Below the pieces are notes generated by a model. It was not told where the DNA came from and made no database searches. It was given only the letters and a program-made list of their open reading frames with translations. Below, in pieces: positions 44,280 through 56,157 of a stretch of DNA of 64,000 nucleotides (position 1 is the first letter of the stretch; each line of letters opens with the position of its first letter). Origin of the DNA: Hydrogenophilales bacterium (GTDB taxonomy: Bacteria > Pseudomonadota > Gammaproteobacteria > Burkholderiales > Thiobacteraceae); assembly GCA_016235775.1 (NCBI GenBank), contig JACRIU010000127.1, positions 1 through 64,000 of the forward strand, in the 5' to 3' direction. The position numbers and the translations under genes are program-made.

Positions 44280-44821
44280 TCCTTCAGCGCGTAGATTTCC
44301 GGCAGGTTGCGCCACATGCCTTGCACGTCCATGCCGCAGCCGAAAACATAGCGATTGGGAAGTTGCAAGCCGATGTAGTCGGCCCGGATCGGTTTGGCTT
44401 GGCCGATTTCCTTATCCGCCAGCACGGCGCAATAAAATTCCGCAGCGCCCATTTGCAGCAGCTTGTCGCGCACCGCCGCCAGCGTATGGCCCTCGTCCAG
44501 GATGTCGTCTATCACCAGCACCACGCGGCCTTTCACATCTTCTTTCGGCATCACCTTCCAGGCGATATCCTGGCCTTGCGTGCTGTTGCGGTAGCGCGTG
44601 GCGTGGATGTAATCGAGATCGAGCGGAAAGCGCAGTTGCGGCAATAATTGGCCGGCGAACACGATGGCGCCGCCCATCACCGACAGCACGATGGGATAGC
44701 GCTCGCCGAGTTGGGCGGTGATCTCCCGCGCCACGCGCGACACCGAATCGGATACGAATTCGGCGGAGCAAAGCCGCTCCGCCGAATCGAGTATTTTCAA
44801 TGCCTGTTCGCGCGTATGCAT
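44276..44821 (-). CDS. hpt: Hypoxanthine-guanine phosphoribosyltransferase
   Basis: 181 residues. The PRPP-binding motif is VVLVIDDILDEGHTL and the flexible-loop and base-contact region YIGLQLPNRYVFGCGMD is typical of the HPRT class. It salvages hypoxanthine and guanine to IMP and GMP. In betaproteobacteria it is often found near mtnP, since methylthioinosine phosphorolysis releases hypoxanthine; here only a TPR gene separates them. Its stop overlaps the TPR gene start (ATGA). Confidence 0.93.
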   Translation of the reverse strand: MHTREQALKILDSAERLCSAEFVSDSVSRVAREITAQLGERYPIVLSVMGGAIVFAGQLLPQLRFPLDLDYIHATRYRNSTQGQDIAWKVMPKEDVKGRVVLVIDDILDEGHTLAAVRDKLLQMGAAEFYCAVLADKEIGQAKPIRADYIGLQLPNRYVFGCGMDVQGMWRNLPEIYALKE

Positions 44822-44828
44822 GCAAGGA

Positions 44829-45197
44829 TCAGTAGGTAAACGTCACGGTGTTATCGTCCATCGCCTGCTGGATGACATAGGAGCCGCCCACGGTTTCTTC
44901 GATTTCCGGGATCAGATCTTCGCCCCAAAGCTCCAGCGTCGGCGTGCACACCTTGAATTTCACGCCGGCCGCGTGCGCATCCTTGATATAGTCGTACACG
45001 CTGATGGTTGAGCCCTCCTTCGCATGCAATTTTTCGGCCACGCCGCGTATCGCCAACTCGCCCGCGCCCGCGGTCAGAATCACTTCGACCTCATATTCCA
45101 TCGCCGCCGCCACCGTGGCTTGAAAAAACGGTGCGCCTAATTCCGCGCTGTTCTTGGGATCGGTGTTCACCATCACAATCATGAGTTTGTTAGCCAT
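44829..45197 (-). CDS. DsrE family protein
   Basis: 122 residues with a DsrE/F-like alpha-beta fold: KLMIVMVNTDPKNSAELGAPFFQATVAA, VILTAGAGELAIRGVAEKL and GVKFKVCTPTLELWG, with one conserved-looking Cys. Family members act in sulfur relay or peroxiredoxin-like roles, but for this small cytoplasmic type no precise function is known to me. It lies between galU and hpt, 7 bases upstream of hpt, and 18 bases after the galU stop. Confidence 0.78.
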   Translation of the reverse strand: MANKLMIVMVNTDPKNSAELGAPFFQATVAAAMEYEVEVILTAGAGELAIRGVAEKLHAKEGSTISVYDYIKDAHAAGVKFKVCTPTLELWGEDLIPEIEETVGGSYVIQQAMDDNTVTFTY

Positions 45198-45215
45198 GGG
45201 CAGGCTCCTTCGGAC

Positions 45216-46103
45216 TCAGCGTTTGGGCAAATCGCAATGCATCGACGTCAGATATTCCCGGAATGCATCGCCGATCTCGGGATGTTTTAAAGCATAACCC
45301 ATTGTCGCTTGCAGGTAGCCCATTTTGCCGCCGCAATCGTAGCGCACGCCGTCAAACTGATAGGCAAAAATCGCCTCGTATTCAATCAGCGCGGCGATGC
45401 CGTCGGTGAGCTGGATCTCGCCGCCGGCGCCCGGCTTCACCTGCTCCAGCATGCGAAATATACGCGGCGTCAGGATATAGCGCCCGACCACCGCCAGGGT
45501 GGAAGGCGCTGCCTCCGGTTTGGGTTTTTCCACGATGCCGGTCACGCGCTGCACGCGATCGGAAACCGCGTGGCTATCCACAATGCCGTAGGCGCCGGTA
45601 TTCGCGCGCGGCACATTTTCCACCCCCAGCACCGAACTGGCGTGCTCTTCGTACAATGCCACCATCTGTTTCAGCGCCGGCGGGTTGCCGTCGATCAAGT
45701 CATCGGCCAGGATCACCGCGAACGGCTCGTCACCCACCACCGAAGCGGCGCACAGCACCGCATGCCCCAGCCCCAAGGCTTCCGCCTGGCGGGTATACAC
45801 GCAGGTGACATTGGAAGGCAGGATGCCGCGCAATTGTTCGATGGTGCGGGTCTTGCCGCGCGCGGTCAGCTCGGCTTCGAGCTCATAGGCTTTGTCGAAG
45901 TGGTCTTCGATGGCGCGCTTGTTGCGCCCGGTGACGAAAATCATTTCGGTGATGCCGGCGGCGATCGCTTCCTCCACCGCGTATTGGATCAGCGGCTTAT
46001 CCACGATCGGCAGCATCTCCTTCGGGCTGGCCTTGGTCGCGGGCAAAAAGCGCGTGCCCATCCCGGCCACGGGAAACACGGCTTTGCGGATTTTTTTCGT
46101 CAT
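45216..46103 (-). CDS. galU: UTP-glucose-1-phosphate uridylyltransferase
   Basis: 295 residues. [24 protein letters not shown] is the GalU signature, followed by [28 protein letters not shown] and [11 protein letters not shown] with the catalytic Lys. It makes UDP-glucose for surface glycans. AGGAG lies 2 bases before a first ATG (46112) and 11 before the second (46103); the second fits homologue N-termini ([11 protein letters not shown]). It sits at the border of glycan and cell-division genes, next to ligA. Confidence 0.94.
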   Translation of the reverse strand: MTKKIRKAVFPVAGMGTRFLPATKASPKEMLPIVDKPLIQYAVEEAIAAGITEMIFVTGRNKRAIEDHFDKAYELEAELTARGKTRTIEQLRGILPSNVTCVYTRQAEALGLGHAVLCAASVVGDEPFAVILADDLIDGNPPALKQMVALYEEHASSVLGVENVPRANTGAYGIVDSHAVSDRVQRVTGIVEKPKPEAAPSTLAVVGRYILTPRIFRMLEQVKPGAGGEIQLTDGIAALIEYEAIFAYQFDGVRYDCGGKMGYLQATMGYALKHPEIGDAFREYLTSMHCDLPKR

Positions 46104-46163
46104 GATTGGCATCGCTCCTTGGATGGCGCTGGATTTTAGCAGTAATTGGCGGAAGATTAATGA

Positions 46164-48286
<2,123 letters not shown>

Positions 48287-48311
48287 AAAATAGGTTTATT
48301 GAAGCTGATTT

Positions 48312-49457
48312 TCAGGAAAACAGCCGCTGCGCGCGCGCCGAACCGGCCGGAATGCCGTGCTTATCCATCTTGCCGTAAATCATCGAAATCTGCTGTTTGA
48401 TCTTGGCGATGCCTTCGTCGGTCAAGGGCCGCAGATTGTCGTCCACCAGCATGCCTTTGAGGGAATCGGACAATTGGCGCGCGAATTGAATCATGTGATC
48501 GAATGAACGCAAACCGTTCGGGATGCGCGGCACATCGAACAGCAATGTCAGGCCATGGGTATTCAGGTATTTCATTTCCTGCGTTTTGAACGGCGCCGAT
48601 TCTTGATTGGTCAAGGTGTACAACACCGCCCCGTGATCATCGTGGTATTGATACGTGCCATCGCTTGCCAGCTTAAAGCCGCCCGCCTCGGCCAGGGCAC
48701 GGATTTTGGTGCCCGGAAAGGTATCCTGATCCAGCGCGATCACATTGATGCCCACCAAAATATCCACATCGGCGCAGAACTCATCCAGCTTGGCCGCTGT
48801 ATCCAGCGCGATCTGTCGTTCCGGCATCTGCGCCACCGCCATCAAGGTTTCCGCCGCCTGTTGCACCTGGCTGGAAAATTCCGTGATCTCTTCACCCGTC
48901 AGCGCACCCGCCCGGTCCGCCAACTGCAAGGCGCCATACAGGGCAGAAAACTCCACGCGATCGCGCGCGCTCGTCACGTCTTCCCACTGGCCGGTGGCGT
49001 CCAGGCCGCGCCAAATGAGTGTCTTGCCCGGATTCGAAGCGCCCAGCGCGGCGCGCAATGCGGCGGCTTGCACCGGCTCGGCAAAATCCAGGCGCACGAC
49101 ATAGTCGATGTTGACGTCAATCGGCGCCGGTATTTCACTCCCGGCTTTACGTGTCTTCGCGGCAGGCGCTAACGGCGTTGCCTCAACCTCGGGCTCAGGT
49201 TCGACTTCGGGTTCAATCAAAGCAGAATCTTCCTCGCTCAACTTCGGCTCGATGCGTACATCATTGAGCGTGGCGCGGCCGAGGGTCGTCGCACCGATGG
49301 ACGGATCAGGCTCGGTCATCAGCACATCTTCGCGCGGCGCTTGAAAGCGCTGCTGCGCGATCTTGCGAAACCTGCGCTCCTGAATCCAGTTATAAACCAC
49401 GACTCCGATAATGACCAAGAGTCCGAAGCCCATCAGGCTTAAATGCAGATCGCTCAT
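48312..49457 (-). CDS. zipA: Cell division protein ZipA-like
   Basis: 381 residues. One N-terminal membrane helix (LMGFGLLVIIGVVVYNW) is followed by a basic stretch, an acidic/proline-rich linker (EVEPEPEVEAT) and a C-terminal domain with the ZipA FtsZ-binding pattern (FDVPRIPNGLRSFDHMIQFA, LRPLTDEGIAKIKQQ). It anchors FtsZ to the membrane at the division site. The betaproteobacterial proteins are divergent from E. coli ZipA, but the position between smc and ligA is diagnostic. Confidence 0.88.
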   Translation of the reverse strand: MSDLHLSLMGFGLLVIIGVVVYNWIQERRFRKIAQQRFQAPREDVLMTEPDPSIGATTLGRATLNDVRIEPKLSEEDSALIEPEVEPEPEVEATPLAPAAKTRKAGSEIPAPIDVNIDYVVRLDFAEPVQAAALRAALGASNPGKTLIWRGLDATGQWEDVTSARDRVEFSALYGALQLADRAGALTGEEITEFSSQVQQAAETLMAVAQMPERQIALDTAAKLDEFCADVDILVGINVIALDQDTFPGTKIRALAEAGGFKLASDGTYQYHDDHGAVLYTLTNQESAPFKTQEMKYLNTHGLTLLFDVPRIPNGLRSFDHMIQFARQLSDSLKGMLVDDNLRPLTDEGIAKIKQQISMIYGKMDKHGIPAGSARAQRLFS

Positions 49458-49488
49458 TATATTTTTAGTTTCCAGAAGGCCATGACGA

Positions 49489-52400
49489 TTAGGCGACGGC
49501 TTGTTCTTGCATTTTCATGGCGACATCGACATCCACCGCCACAATGCGTGATACGCCGGATTCAGGCATGGTGACCCCCACCAATTGCTCGGCCATTTCC
49601 ATGGTGATCTTGTTATGGGTGATGAACATGAACTGTGTGTGTTCCGACATTTTCTTCACCAGCTCGCAGTAACGTTCGGTGTTGGCGTCATCCAAGGGCG
49701 CGTCCACTTCGTCCAGCAGGCAGAACGGCGCGGGGTTGAGGCGGAACAGCGAGAATACCAGTGCTAGTGCGGTCAGCGCCTTCTCGCCACCCGACAGCAG
49801 GTGGATGGAGTTATTGCGCTTGCCCGGCGGCTGCGCGATGAGCTGCACCCCCGCGTCGAGAATTTCATCGCCGGTCAGCACCAGTTCTGCATGGCCGCCG
49901 CCAAAAATGCTCGGGAACAATTCCTTGAAGTAGCCATTAACTGTGTCGTAAGTAGCTTGCAGGCGCTCGCGCGTTTCATGGTCGATTTTGCGAATCGCTT
50001 GTTCCAGCGTCTCTACGGCTTCCAACAAATCGGCTGCTTGTGCATCGAGATACTGTTTGCGCTCGCTCGCCGCTTGCAATTCATCCAGCGCCGCCAGATT
50101 CACCGCACCCAATGCTTCGATTTCCTGTTTCAGACGATTGATTTCGCGTTGCAGATGATCGGCCTTGGCGCCCTTTTCCGCTTGCTCGGCAAGCTGTTCA
50201 AGATTCGCGGCGGCTTCCTGTAGCTGCGCGGCGGCTTGCTCGTCGGCCAAGCGTGCTTCCTGTTCCTTGAGGCGCGCTTGCTCCAATTTGTCGCGCAACG
50301 GGTCGTGCCGCTGCTCGGAGCCGAGGCGCGCTTGCTCCACCGCTTGCAGCGCCAGCGTCGCCTGCGCCAGCACATCGCGCGCCGCAGCAAGTTTCACTTC
50401 CGCTGCTTGACGCGTTTCGAGTGCCCCATCCAGGTCCAACTTAAGCGGGGCTTCGTCCAGCCCATCGCGTTCCAGGCTCAGCTTCGATTTCTCGACGTTG
50501 ATCCGGTTGAGGCTTTCCTCGGCCAGACGTGCAATGTTTTCCAGTTCCTGGATTTTGGCGCGCGCGGCGCGCTCGTTGAACGCCGCTTCCTGTGCGGCGC
50601 GCTCGGCAAGCATTAAGGCATCTCGCTGGCGATTAAGGGTGGCGGTGGCTTCCTCGCGCACGATCTTGGCGTCTTGCATATCGGCCAGCAAGGCTTCGAT
50701 CGCGATGCGCTGAGTTTTGAGGTTTTCACCGATGCGCGCGCGATTCGCATCCTCCGTGCCCAGTGCAATAGTGACTTCGCCGATTTCACGCTCGATCGCG
50801 CCGCCGCGTTGCGCCGCTTGCTGCTCCAGCTGCGCCATGCGTTGGGCATCCATTTGCACCCGGTGCAGCTCTTGCTGCACGCGGCTGATCTCGGCCTGTC
50901 CGGTCGCGAGTTCGGTCTTCAGTGCGGCGCTGCGCTCCTCGGCTTCCGTCACACCGGCTTCGATGCCGCTTTGCGCGTTCTTGCCGGCTTGAATTTCCGC
51001 CTGCAGCGTTTCGATTTCGCGTTGGCGCATCAGCACCGAATGCAGCGGCGATTGTTCGCCGTGGAAGCTCACGCCATGGCGCGTCACCACATGGCCCGCT
51101 TGGCACACGATCAACTCGCCCGGCTTGAGTGCGTTGCGCTGCGACAGCGCTTCGCTGCAATCCGCCACCGCATACACACCATGCAGCCAATCGGCCACAC
51201 AGCCGCCACCCTGGCCGCGCCAGCGCACATAGCGGCTGAGCGGGGTGAGGCTGGAACTGGTCTCGCCATCGTTAATACTGCCCGCACCGCCATCCACGAC
51301 GCTGATCGCCGCCGGCGGCATGTCGCTCATCCATTGGGATGCGTTGCCGACATCGTTCATCACCACCGAATTGACGCGGTCGCGCAACACGCCTTCCAAG
51401 GCGATGTCCCAGCCGGCTTCAATTTCCAAGCTCTTCCACAGGCGGGAGAAGCTCGCCAACTGATGTTTATCGAGCCAGGCCTTGAGCTTCTCGTCCTGGT
51501 CGAGATTGCTCTGCATCTGGGTCAGCGTCTGCACGCGGGCGTCGAGGCGGGCGAGATTTTGCAAATGCTCGTGCACCTTGCGCTGCGCTTCGCGCACGGC
51601 GCGTTCGGCATCGGGCTGGCGCTGATGTTTCTCGCTGTATTGGCTGCGCGCCGTATTCAGGCGGCCGGTCAGGTCGGCCACTTGCGCTTGCAGCGCGGCC
51701 AATTGCGCGCTGTCGGGGCGGGTCAGTTGCGCTGACTCTTGCTGCAAGCGCGCAAGGCGCATGCGGTATTGTTCCAGCGCCTTCTCGGCATGGGCAAAAT
51801 GGGTTTCTTCCACGCGCCGGCTTTGTTCCGCTTCGGACAGCTGGCGCTGCAATTCGGCATTGCGCGATTGCGCGGCATCAAAGGCGGATTGCGCAGCGGG
51901 GAGTTTATTGCGTTCACCACTCGCCGACTCAGCCGTCTCGGCGGCGGCTTTTACCGCGCCTTCGAGCTGCTCGCGCCAATCGGCGAGCTGTTCATTGGCG
52001 CCCGCGCGCTGGGTTTCATGCTGTGCAAGTTGTTGTTCGAGCGAAGTGATTTGCTGGTTGATGCGATTGCGGCTATCGCGTTGGTGCTGAATTTGCTGTT
52101 CGAGCTTGGCCACTTCGGCATTCGCCGCGTACACCTCGCTCTGCACGGCATGCAACTGATCGCTGGCGCTGTAATGATCTGCACGCGCGGCTTCCAGGCG
52201 GCTCTCGGCTTCCCGCAGGCGCGCGGTTTCGGCTTCCAGTTCATTCACCAGGCGCGTTACTTCGCGCGTGGCTTTTTCCCACTGCGCTTGCGCTTCACGT
52301 TTGCGCAGGAACCACAGCATGTGCTGCGAGTGGGTCATCTGCTCATGCAAGGCGTGATAATGCTTGGCGACTTCGGCTTGTGCGGAGAGGCGCTCAAGCT

Positions 52401-53010
52401 GGCTGCCCAGCTCAATCCGGATATCTTCGACGCGGGCCAGGTTTTCGCGCGTATCGCGCAAGCGGTTCTCGGTCTCGCGCCGGCGTTCCTTGTAAATCGA
52501 TACACCGGCCGCTTCTTCCAGAAACACGCGCAACTCTTCCGGCTTGGCATCGATCACGCGCGAAATCATGCCCTGCTCGATGATGGCATAGGCGCGCGCG
52601 CCGACCCCGGTGCCGAGGAACATGTCCATCACGTCGCGGCGGCGCACATGGATATTATTGATGTAGTAATTGGAGTCGCCATTGCGGTCCAGCACGCGCT
52701 TGGTGGAGACTTCGGCGTAAGCCGACCACTGGCCGCCGGCGCGGCCCAGGCTGTTGTCGAACACCAGCTCGACGCTGGCGCGCGACACCGGGTTGCGCCC
52801 GCCGGAGCCGTTGAACAGCACATCCTGCATGGTCTCGCCGCGCAGATGCTTGGCCGAGGATTCGCCCAGCACCCAGCGCACGGCATCGATTACATTGGAT
52901 TTGCCGCAGCCGTTGGGGCCGACGACGCCGACGAGTTGGCCGGGGACGTGAATGGTCGTGGGATCGACGAAAGATTTAAAACCAGCGAGCTTTATATGAG
53001 TGAGACGCAC
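49489..53010 (-). CDS. smc: Chromosome segregation protein SMC
   Basis: 1173 residues, normal for SMC. Walker A is GVVGPNGCGKSNVIDAVRW near residue 28; long coiled coils flank a hinge (about 520-660, IALEGVLRDRVNSVVMND); the ABC signature is LLSGGEKALTALALVF and Walker B CLLDEVDAPLDDAN. It condenses and segregates the chromosome with ScpA/B. The start is a GTG at 53010 (MRLTHIKLAGFKSFV). It heads the smc-zipA-ligA series, divergent from queF. Confidence 0.96.
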   Translation of the reverse strand: MRLTHIKLAGFKSFVDPTTIHVPGQLVGVVGPNGCGKSNVIDAVRWVLGESSAKHLRGETMQDVLFNGSGGRNPVSRASVELVFDNSLGRAGGQWSAYAEVSTKRVLDRNGDSNYYINNIHVRRRDVMDMFLGTGVGARAYAIIEQGMISRVIDAKPEELRVFLEEAAGVSIYKERRRETENRLRDTRENLARVEDIRIELGSQLERLSAQAEVAKHYHALHEQMTHSQHMLWFLRKREAQAQWEKATREVTRLVNELEAETARLREAESRLEAARADHYSASDQLHAVQSEVYAANAEVAKLEQQIQHQRDSRNRINQQITSLEQQLAQHETQRAGANEQLADWREQLEGAVKAAAETAESASGERNKLPAAQSAFDAAQSRNAELQRQLSEAEQSRRVEETHFAHAEKALEQYRMRLARLQQESAQLTRPDSAQLAALQAQVADLTGRLNTARSQYSEKHQRQPDAERAVREAQRKVHEHLQNLARLDARVQTLTQMQSNLDQDEKLKAWLDKHQLASFSRLWKSLEIEAGWDIALEGVLRDRVNSVVMNDVGNASQWMSDMPPAAISVVDGGAGSINDGETSSSLTPLSRYVRWRGQGGGCVADWLHGVYAVADCSEALSQRNALKPGELIVCQAGHVVTRHGVSFHGEQSPLHSVLMRQREIETLQAEIQAGKNAQSGIEAGVTEAEERSAALKTELATGQAEISRVQQELHRVQMDAQRMAQLEQQAAQRGGAIEREIGEVTIALGTEDANRARIGENLKTQRIAIEALLADMQDAKIVREEATATLNRQRDALMLAERAAQEAAFNERAARAKIQELENIARLAEESLNRINVEKSKLSLERDGLDEAPLKLDLDGALETRQAAEVKLAAARDVLAQATLALQAVEQARLGSEQRHDPLRDKLEQARLKEQEARLADEQAAAQLQEAAANLEQLAEQAEKGAKADHLQREINRLKQEIEALGAVNLAALDELQAASERKQYLDAQAADLLEAVETLEQAIRKIDHETRERLQATYDTVNGYFKELFPSIFGGGHAELVLTGDEILDAGVQLIAQPPGKRNNSIHLLSGGEKALTALALVFSLFRLNPAPFCLLDEVDAPLDDANTERYCELVKKMSEHTQFMFITHNKITMEMAEQLVGVTMPESGVSRIVAVDVDVAMKMQEQAVA

Positions 53011-53065
53011 AATCGGGCTTCGTTATTTTAAGGAATTGAGACGGCTTACTCATCTTGTTGTCGTT

Positions 53066-53111
53066 GCCCTCTCTCCTAGCTCTCTCCCGCACGCGGGAGA
53101 GAGGGACTTGG
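53066..53111. repeat. CTCTCCC-type palindromic repeat
   Basis: CCCTCTCTCCTAGCTCTCTCCCGCACGCGGGAGAGAGGGACTT: a hairpin CTCTCTCCCGC-AC-GCGGGAGAGAG with an outer CCCTCTCTCC arm. It lies between the divergent smc and queF starts, closer to smc, and belongs to the same family as 30000-30128 and 36198-36298. Confidence 0.75.
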
Positions 53112-53152
53112 GCTCGCTACGCGAGTTTCAGTTTTAGCCGTCATGGCAGGTT

Positions 53153-53158
53153 TATAAT
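53153..53158 (+). promoter_or_regulatory. Candidate -10 box of queF
   Basis: A perfect TATAAT lies 43 bases before the queF ATG. No good -35 is found at 16-18 bases; TTTTAG at 53132 is 15 bases away. The placement rests on the -10 match alone. Confidence 0.3.
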
Positions 53159-53200
53159 TTTACCTAATTTTGACCCCAATTCATCCTAAAGAAACGACAA

Positions 53201-53620
53201 ATGCCGAGCAAACCTAGCAAGTCACTGGAAACATTCGATAATCCCAACCCCAACCGGGATTTTCACATCCATATGGAGATTCCCGAGTTCACCTGCCTGT
53301 GTCCCAAGACCGGCCAGCCGGACTTCGCCACCCTGTTTCTGGACTACATCCCGGAAAAACAATGCGTGGAATTGAAGAGCCTCAAGCTCTATATCTGGTC
53401 ATTCCGCAACGAAGGCGCGTTTCATGAGGCCGTGACCAACCGCATTTTGGACGATCTGGTGAAAGCCACCAAGCCGCGCTTCATGCGGCTCACGGCCAAG
53501 TTCTACGTGCGGGGCGGGATTTTTACCAACGTGGTGGCGGAATATCGCAAGAAAGGTTGGAAACCCCAGCCGATGATCGATCTGACGCAGTTCGCGCCGG
53601 ATTCAAATACCCGGGGTTGA
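53201..53620 (+). CDS. queF: NADPH-dependent 7-cyano-7-deazaguanine reductase QueF
   Basis: 139 residues, the short unimodular QueF type. The motif [14 protein letters not shown] carries the active-site Cys that forms the thioimide with preQ0 and the Asp; [20 protein letters not shown] is the QueF NADPH-binding signature. It reduces preQ0 to preQ1 in queuosine tRNA modification. It stands alone and points right; the downstream gene is convergent, sharing only its stop region. No preQ1 riboswitch was recognised upstream. Confidence 0.95.
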   Translation: MPSKPSKSLETFDNPNPNRDFHIHMEIPEFTCLCPKTGQPDFATLFLDYIPEKQCVELKSLKLYIWSFRNEGAFHEAVTNRILDDLVKATKPRFMRLTAKFYVRGGIFTNVVAEYRKKGWKPQPMIDLTQFAPDSNTRG

Positions 53621-54031
53621 TTATTGGAACAGGGATGGCGTGGTTTCGGATTTGCGCGGAATACGCCAATACCGCAATGCCACGACCGGCAAGATCAGGA
53701 GCGCGACAAATCCGAGTTGTTCAGCGATGGACAGACTAACAATATCAAAACCGGCGCCATAGGTTTCCACCATACGCCGCACATTCCAGATCAGGGGCGC
53801 AAACATCGCCGCGATCACCAGAATATTGGCGATAATTCTCGCGGGGGAAATGCTCCGTTCCAATTCGTCCATCGCGTTTTTTAACCATGTGACGGTCCAA
53901 TTCCAGTTTATATCGTCAGTTTGAAGATCACGCCTTAACGTATTGCTTAACGTCAACCGTACCGAGGAACGGTGTGGCATCCGGCTTTGCCGATTTGATT
54001 GGCGGGGAACGAAGGGGCGATCGGTCATCAC
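53621..54031 (-). CDS. Small membrane protein of unknown function
   Basis: 136 codons from a GTG (54031), with ATGs at 54028 and at 53875 (MDELERSISPAR) as alternatives; none has a clear ribosome site. The C-terminal 80 residues contain two likely membrane helices (IIANILVIAAMFAPLIW and LGFVALLILPVVALRYW) separated by a short loop, and end in a basic-polar tail. The N-terminal 50 residues are Arg-rich and look less protein-like, so the shorter start may be right. I recognise no family. It follows the TauE gene by 15 bases. Confidence 0.5.
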   Translation of the reverse strand: MMTDRPFVPRQSNRQSRMPHRSSVRLTLSNTLRRDLQTDDINWNWTVTWLKNAMDELERSISPARIIANILVIAAMFAPLIWNVRRMVETYGAGFDIVSLSIAEQLGFVALLILPVVALRYWRIPRKSETTPSLFQ

Positions 54032-54046
54032 CCGTGACCCGGACGC

Positions 54047-54781
54047 CTAGCGCATCAATAAAATCGCGCCGCTCCCGACTAACAGCGTGCTGATGGCGCG
54101 CTGAAATGCGGCTTGGGTGAGCCTGGTATGAATATGCCCTCCGGCATAGAGGAAAACCGCCATAAGCGGAACCGCCACGGCGAGCAGGTAAAGAAAGCCC
54201 AGCGAAAAATGCCCGGTTGCCCCGAATCCGATCAGGCGCCCGGCGCCATCAATCATGAAGACTGCGGCAAGCGTCGCACGAAAGGCGGCCTTGTCTATAC
54301 CGCGGGCTTTAAAATACGTCACATAAAATGGGCCCCCGGTTCCGAACAATACGTGAACCACGCCGCCTGACAGCCCTGCCCATATACCCCATGCCCGTGC
54401 AGCACCCACTTGGGGGGTGTGCCCGGACAGGCTATACAAACCAAAAACAATAATAAAAACGCCGAGCGCCTTAGTCAGGATATCCGTGTCGATTTGCTGC
54501 AAAAAGAAAAAAGCGACAATCGTGCCGATAAAACTAAACGGCAACAGCGACAGCACCTCCTTCCAGCAGATCTCGCGCCAGCTGCTCATCCCCATGCCAA
54601 TCGATGCGAGATAGTCCAAAACCAAAATCAACGGCACGACAGTCGAGATTGGCATGATGAAGACAAGCAAAGGGATCGCAATCAAACCGGAACCAAAGCC
54701 GGCAATGCCGCGCACCAAATAGGCTATGGCGATAATGGCCGCACCAGCCAAAAGCTGAATCGGGGTCAGCATCTCAAACAA
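54047..54781 (-). CDS. TauE/SafE-family membrane transporter
   Basis: 244 residues with about eight hydrophobic segments. LVRGIAGFGSGLIAIPLLVF and the internal repeat-like GIWAGLSGGVVHVLFGTGGPFYVTYF are the typical TauE/SafE half-repeats. Members are thought to export sulfite, sulfoacetate or other organic anions. The start is a TTG (54781) because AGGAGGA lies four to five bases upstream, while the next ATG (54772) is too far from it. It is next to the divergent FGGY kinase gene. Substrate unknown. Confidence 0.85.
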   Translation of the reverse strand: MFEMLTPIQLLAGAAIIAIAYLVRGIAGFGSGLIAIPLLVFIMPISTVVPLILVLDYLASIGMGMSSWREICWKEVLSLLPFSFIGTIVAFFFLQQIDTDILTKALGVFIIVFGLYSLSGHTPQVGAARAWGIWAGLSGGVVHVLFGTGGPFYVTYFKARGIDKAAFRATLAAVFMIDGAGRLIGFGATGHFSLGFLYLLAVAVPLMAVFLYAGGHIHTRLTQAAFQRAISTLLVGSGAILLMR

Positions 54782-54785
54782 GAAG

Positions 54786-54792
54786 TCCTCCT
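54786..54792 (-). promoter_or_regulatory. Strong ribosome binding site fixing a TTG start
   Basis: AGGAGGA on the reverse strand, ideally placed for the TTG at 54781 and 13-14 bases from the next ATG; it decides the TauE gene start. Confidence 0.6.
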
Positions 54793-54896
54793 ATGAATGG
54801 CGGAACATGCACTATCCGCTTATCTTTAGTTGAGGGGCATAGCTTGCACATTATTACATTGTTGTACACTTATAAAAATGACAAATGCACAACTTG

Positions 54897-56153
54897 ATGA
54901 ACAACGACCTTTACCTCGGCCTTGATTTCGGCACCAGCGGTGCGCGCACCCAAGTGATCGACGCCAATGGCAGCCTGATCGCGCAAGCGCATTGTTCCTA
55001 TGACATCAACCAATGGCAAAGCTGGCTGCACGCGTTGACTTGGCTGTTCGCCACCCTGCCCGCCCCGGTGCGGCATCGGATCAAAGCCATCGCCATCGAT
55101 GGCACCTCGTCCACCGTGCTGCTGTGCGATGAGACCAACACGCCTCTGCATCCGCCGCAACTTTATAACGACGATCACGCGCGCGTCGAAGCCGAACGCA
55201 TTGCCGCCTGCGCGCCGCGTGGCCACATCGCCGCGGCGCCCAGCGCCAGCCTCGCCAAACTGCTCTATGCACTCAAACAGCCACATGCCAAGGCCCCCGC
55301 TTATTTCACCGACCAAGCGAGTTGGCTTGCCGCCATGCTCACCGGCCAGCCGGGCTATGCCGACTACCACAATGCTTTGAAGCTGGGCTACGACGCCGCC
55401 GCACGGGCTTGGCCCGATTGGATGCGTGCGCTCAAAGTTTCGGCCTATTTGCCGCGGGTGCTTACGCCCGGCGCCTTGCTGGGCGCCGTGACGCGGGAGG
55501 TGGCAAGCAAACTGGATATTCCGCCTACCTGCCGCGTGCGCGCCGGCACTACTGACAGCATCGCCGCCTTCATCGCCAGCGGCGCATGCACACCGGGTGA
55601 TGCCGTCACTTCGCTCGGCTCCACGCTGGTGCTGAAACTGCTCTCGACCCAGCGCGTGGAAGATGTGCGCTACGGCATTTACAGCCACCGCCTAGGCTCG
55701 CGCTGGCTGGCCGGCGGCGCATCGAACAGTGGCGGCGCGGTGCTGCGCCAATTCTTTGATGACGCGGCGCTGGACAAACTATCCCAGCAAATCGACCCGG
55801 CTCGTCCCAGCGGGCTCGATTATTATCCCTTGCCGGCAATCGGTGAGCGTTTCCCAATCAATGACCCGCAGCTCGCGCCGCGCCTTACCCCGCGCCCGGC
55901 AAACGATGTGCAATTCCTGCATGGCCTATTGGAAGGCATTGCCAGCATAGAAACCCTGGGCTACGCTTTGCTCGCGAAGTGTGGCGCCACCCCCGTCAAA
56001 CGCGTCCTCTCGGCAGGCGGCGGCGCAAAGAATATGGCCTGGCATGCGATCCGCGAACTGCATTTAGGCGTACCGGTCAGCCCCGCCCTGCACGCCGAAG
56101 CGGCTTATGGCGCGGCGCGCTTGGCGCAATTTGGCGATAAACTGCTATCCTGA
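54897..56153 (+). CDS. FGGY-family carbohydrate kinase (ribulose/xylulose kinase-like)
   Basis: 418 residues from the ATG at 54897; another ATG four codons upstream (54885) is possible. LYLGLDFGTSGARTQVIDANG is the N-terminal phosphate-binding loop, AIAIDGTSSTVLLCD the next conserved strand, AGTTDSIAAFIASGAC the substrate/ATP region and VLSAGGGAKNMAWHAI the C-terminal ATP-binding motif. The protein is shorter than xylulokinase (about 480-500) and resembles the short cyanobacterial/plant D-ribulose kinase type. No ribosome site is evident, so a leaderless or weakly translated message is possible. The pilZ-type gene follows 4 bases after its stop. Confidence 0.83.
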   Translation: MNNDLYLGLDFGTSGARTQVIDANGSLIAQAHCSYDINQWQSWLHALTWLFATLPAPVRHRIKAIAIDGTSSTVLLCDETNTPLHPPQLYNDDHARVEAERIAACAPRGHIAAAPSASLAKLLYALKQPHAKAPAYFTDQASWLAAMLTGQPGYADYHNALKLGYDAAARAWPDWMRALKVSAYLPRVLTPGALLGAVTREVASKLDIPPTCRVRAGTTDSIAAFIASGACTPGDAVTSLGSTLVLKLLSTQRVEDVRYGIYSHRLGSRWLAGGASNSGGAVLRQFFDDAALDKLSQQIDPARPSGLDYYPLPAIGERFPINDPQLAPRLTPRPANDVQFLHGLLEGIASIETLGYALLAKCGATPVKRVLSAGGGAKNMAWHAIRELHLGVPVSPALHAEAAYGAARLAQFGDKLLS

Positions 56154-56157
56154 AAAC

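Noticed and set aside
51739-53031. 430-codon rightward ORF opposite smc
   Set aside because: It is antisense to the Walker A and coiled-coil region of SMC and shows no motif.
53112-53200. A preQ1 riboswitch upstream of queF
   Set aside because: I looked for the stem and A-rich pseudoknot tail of preQ1-I, but the leader lacks both.
54870-55688. 272-codon leftward ORF opposite the FGGY kinase
   Set aside because: The rightward frame has all FGGY kinase motifs; the opposite frame is compositionally a shadow.
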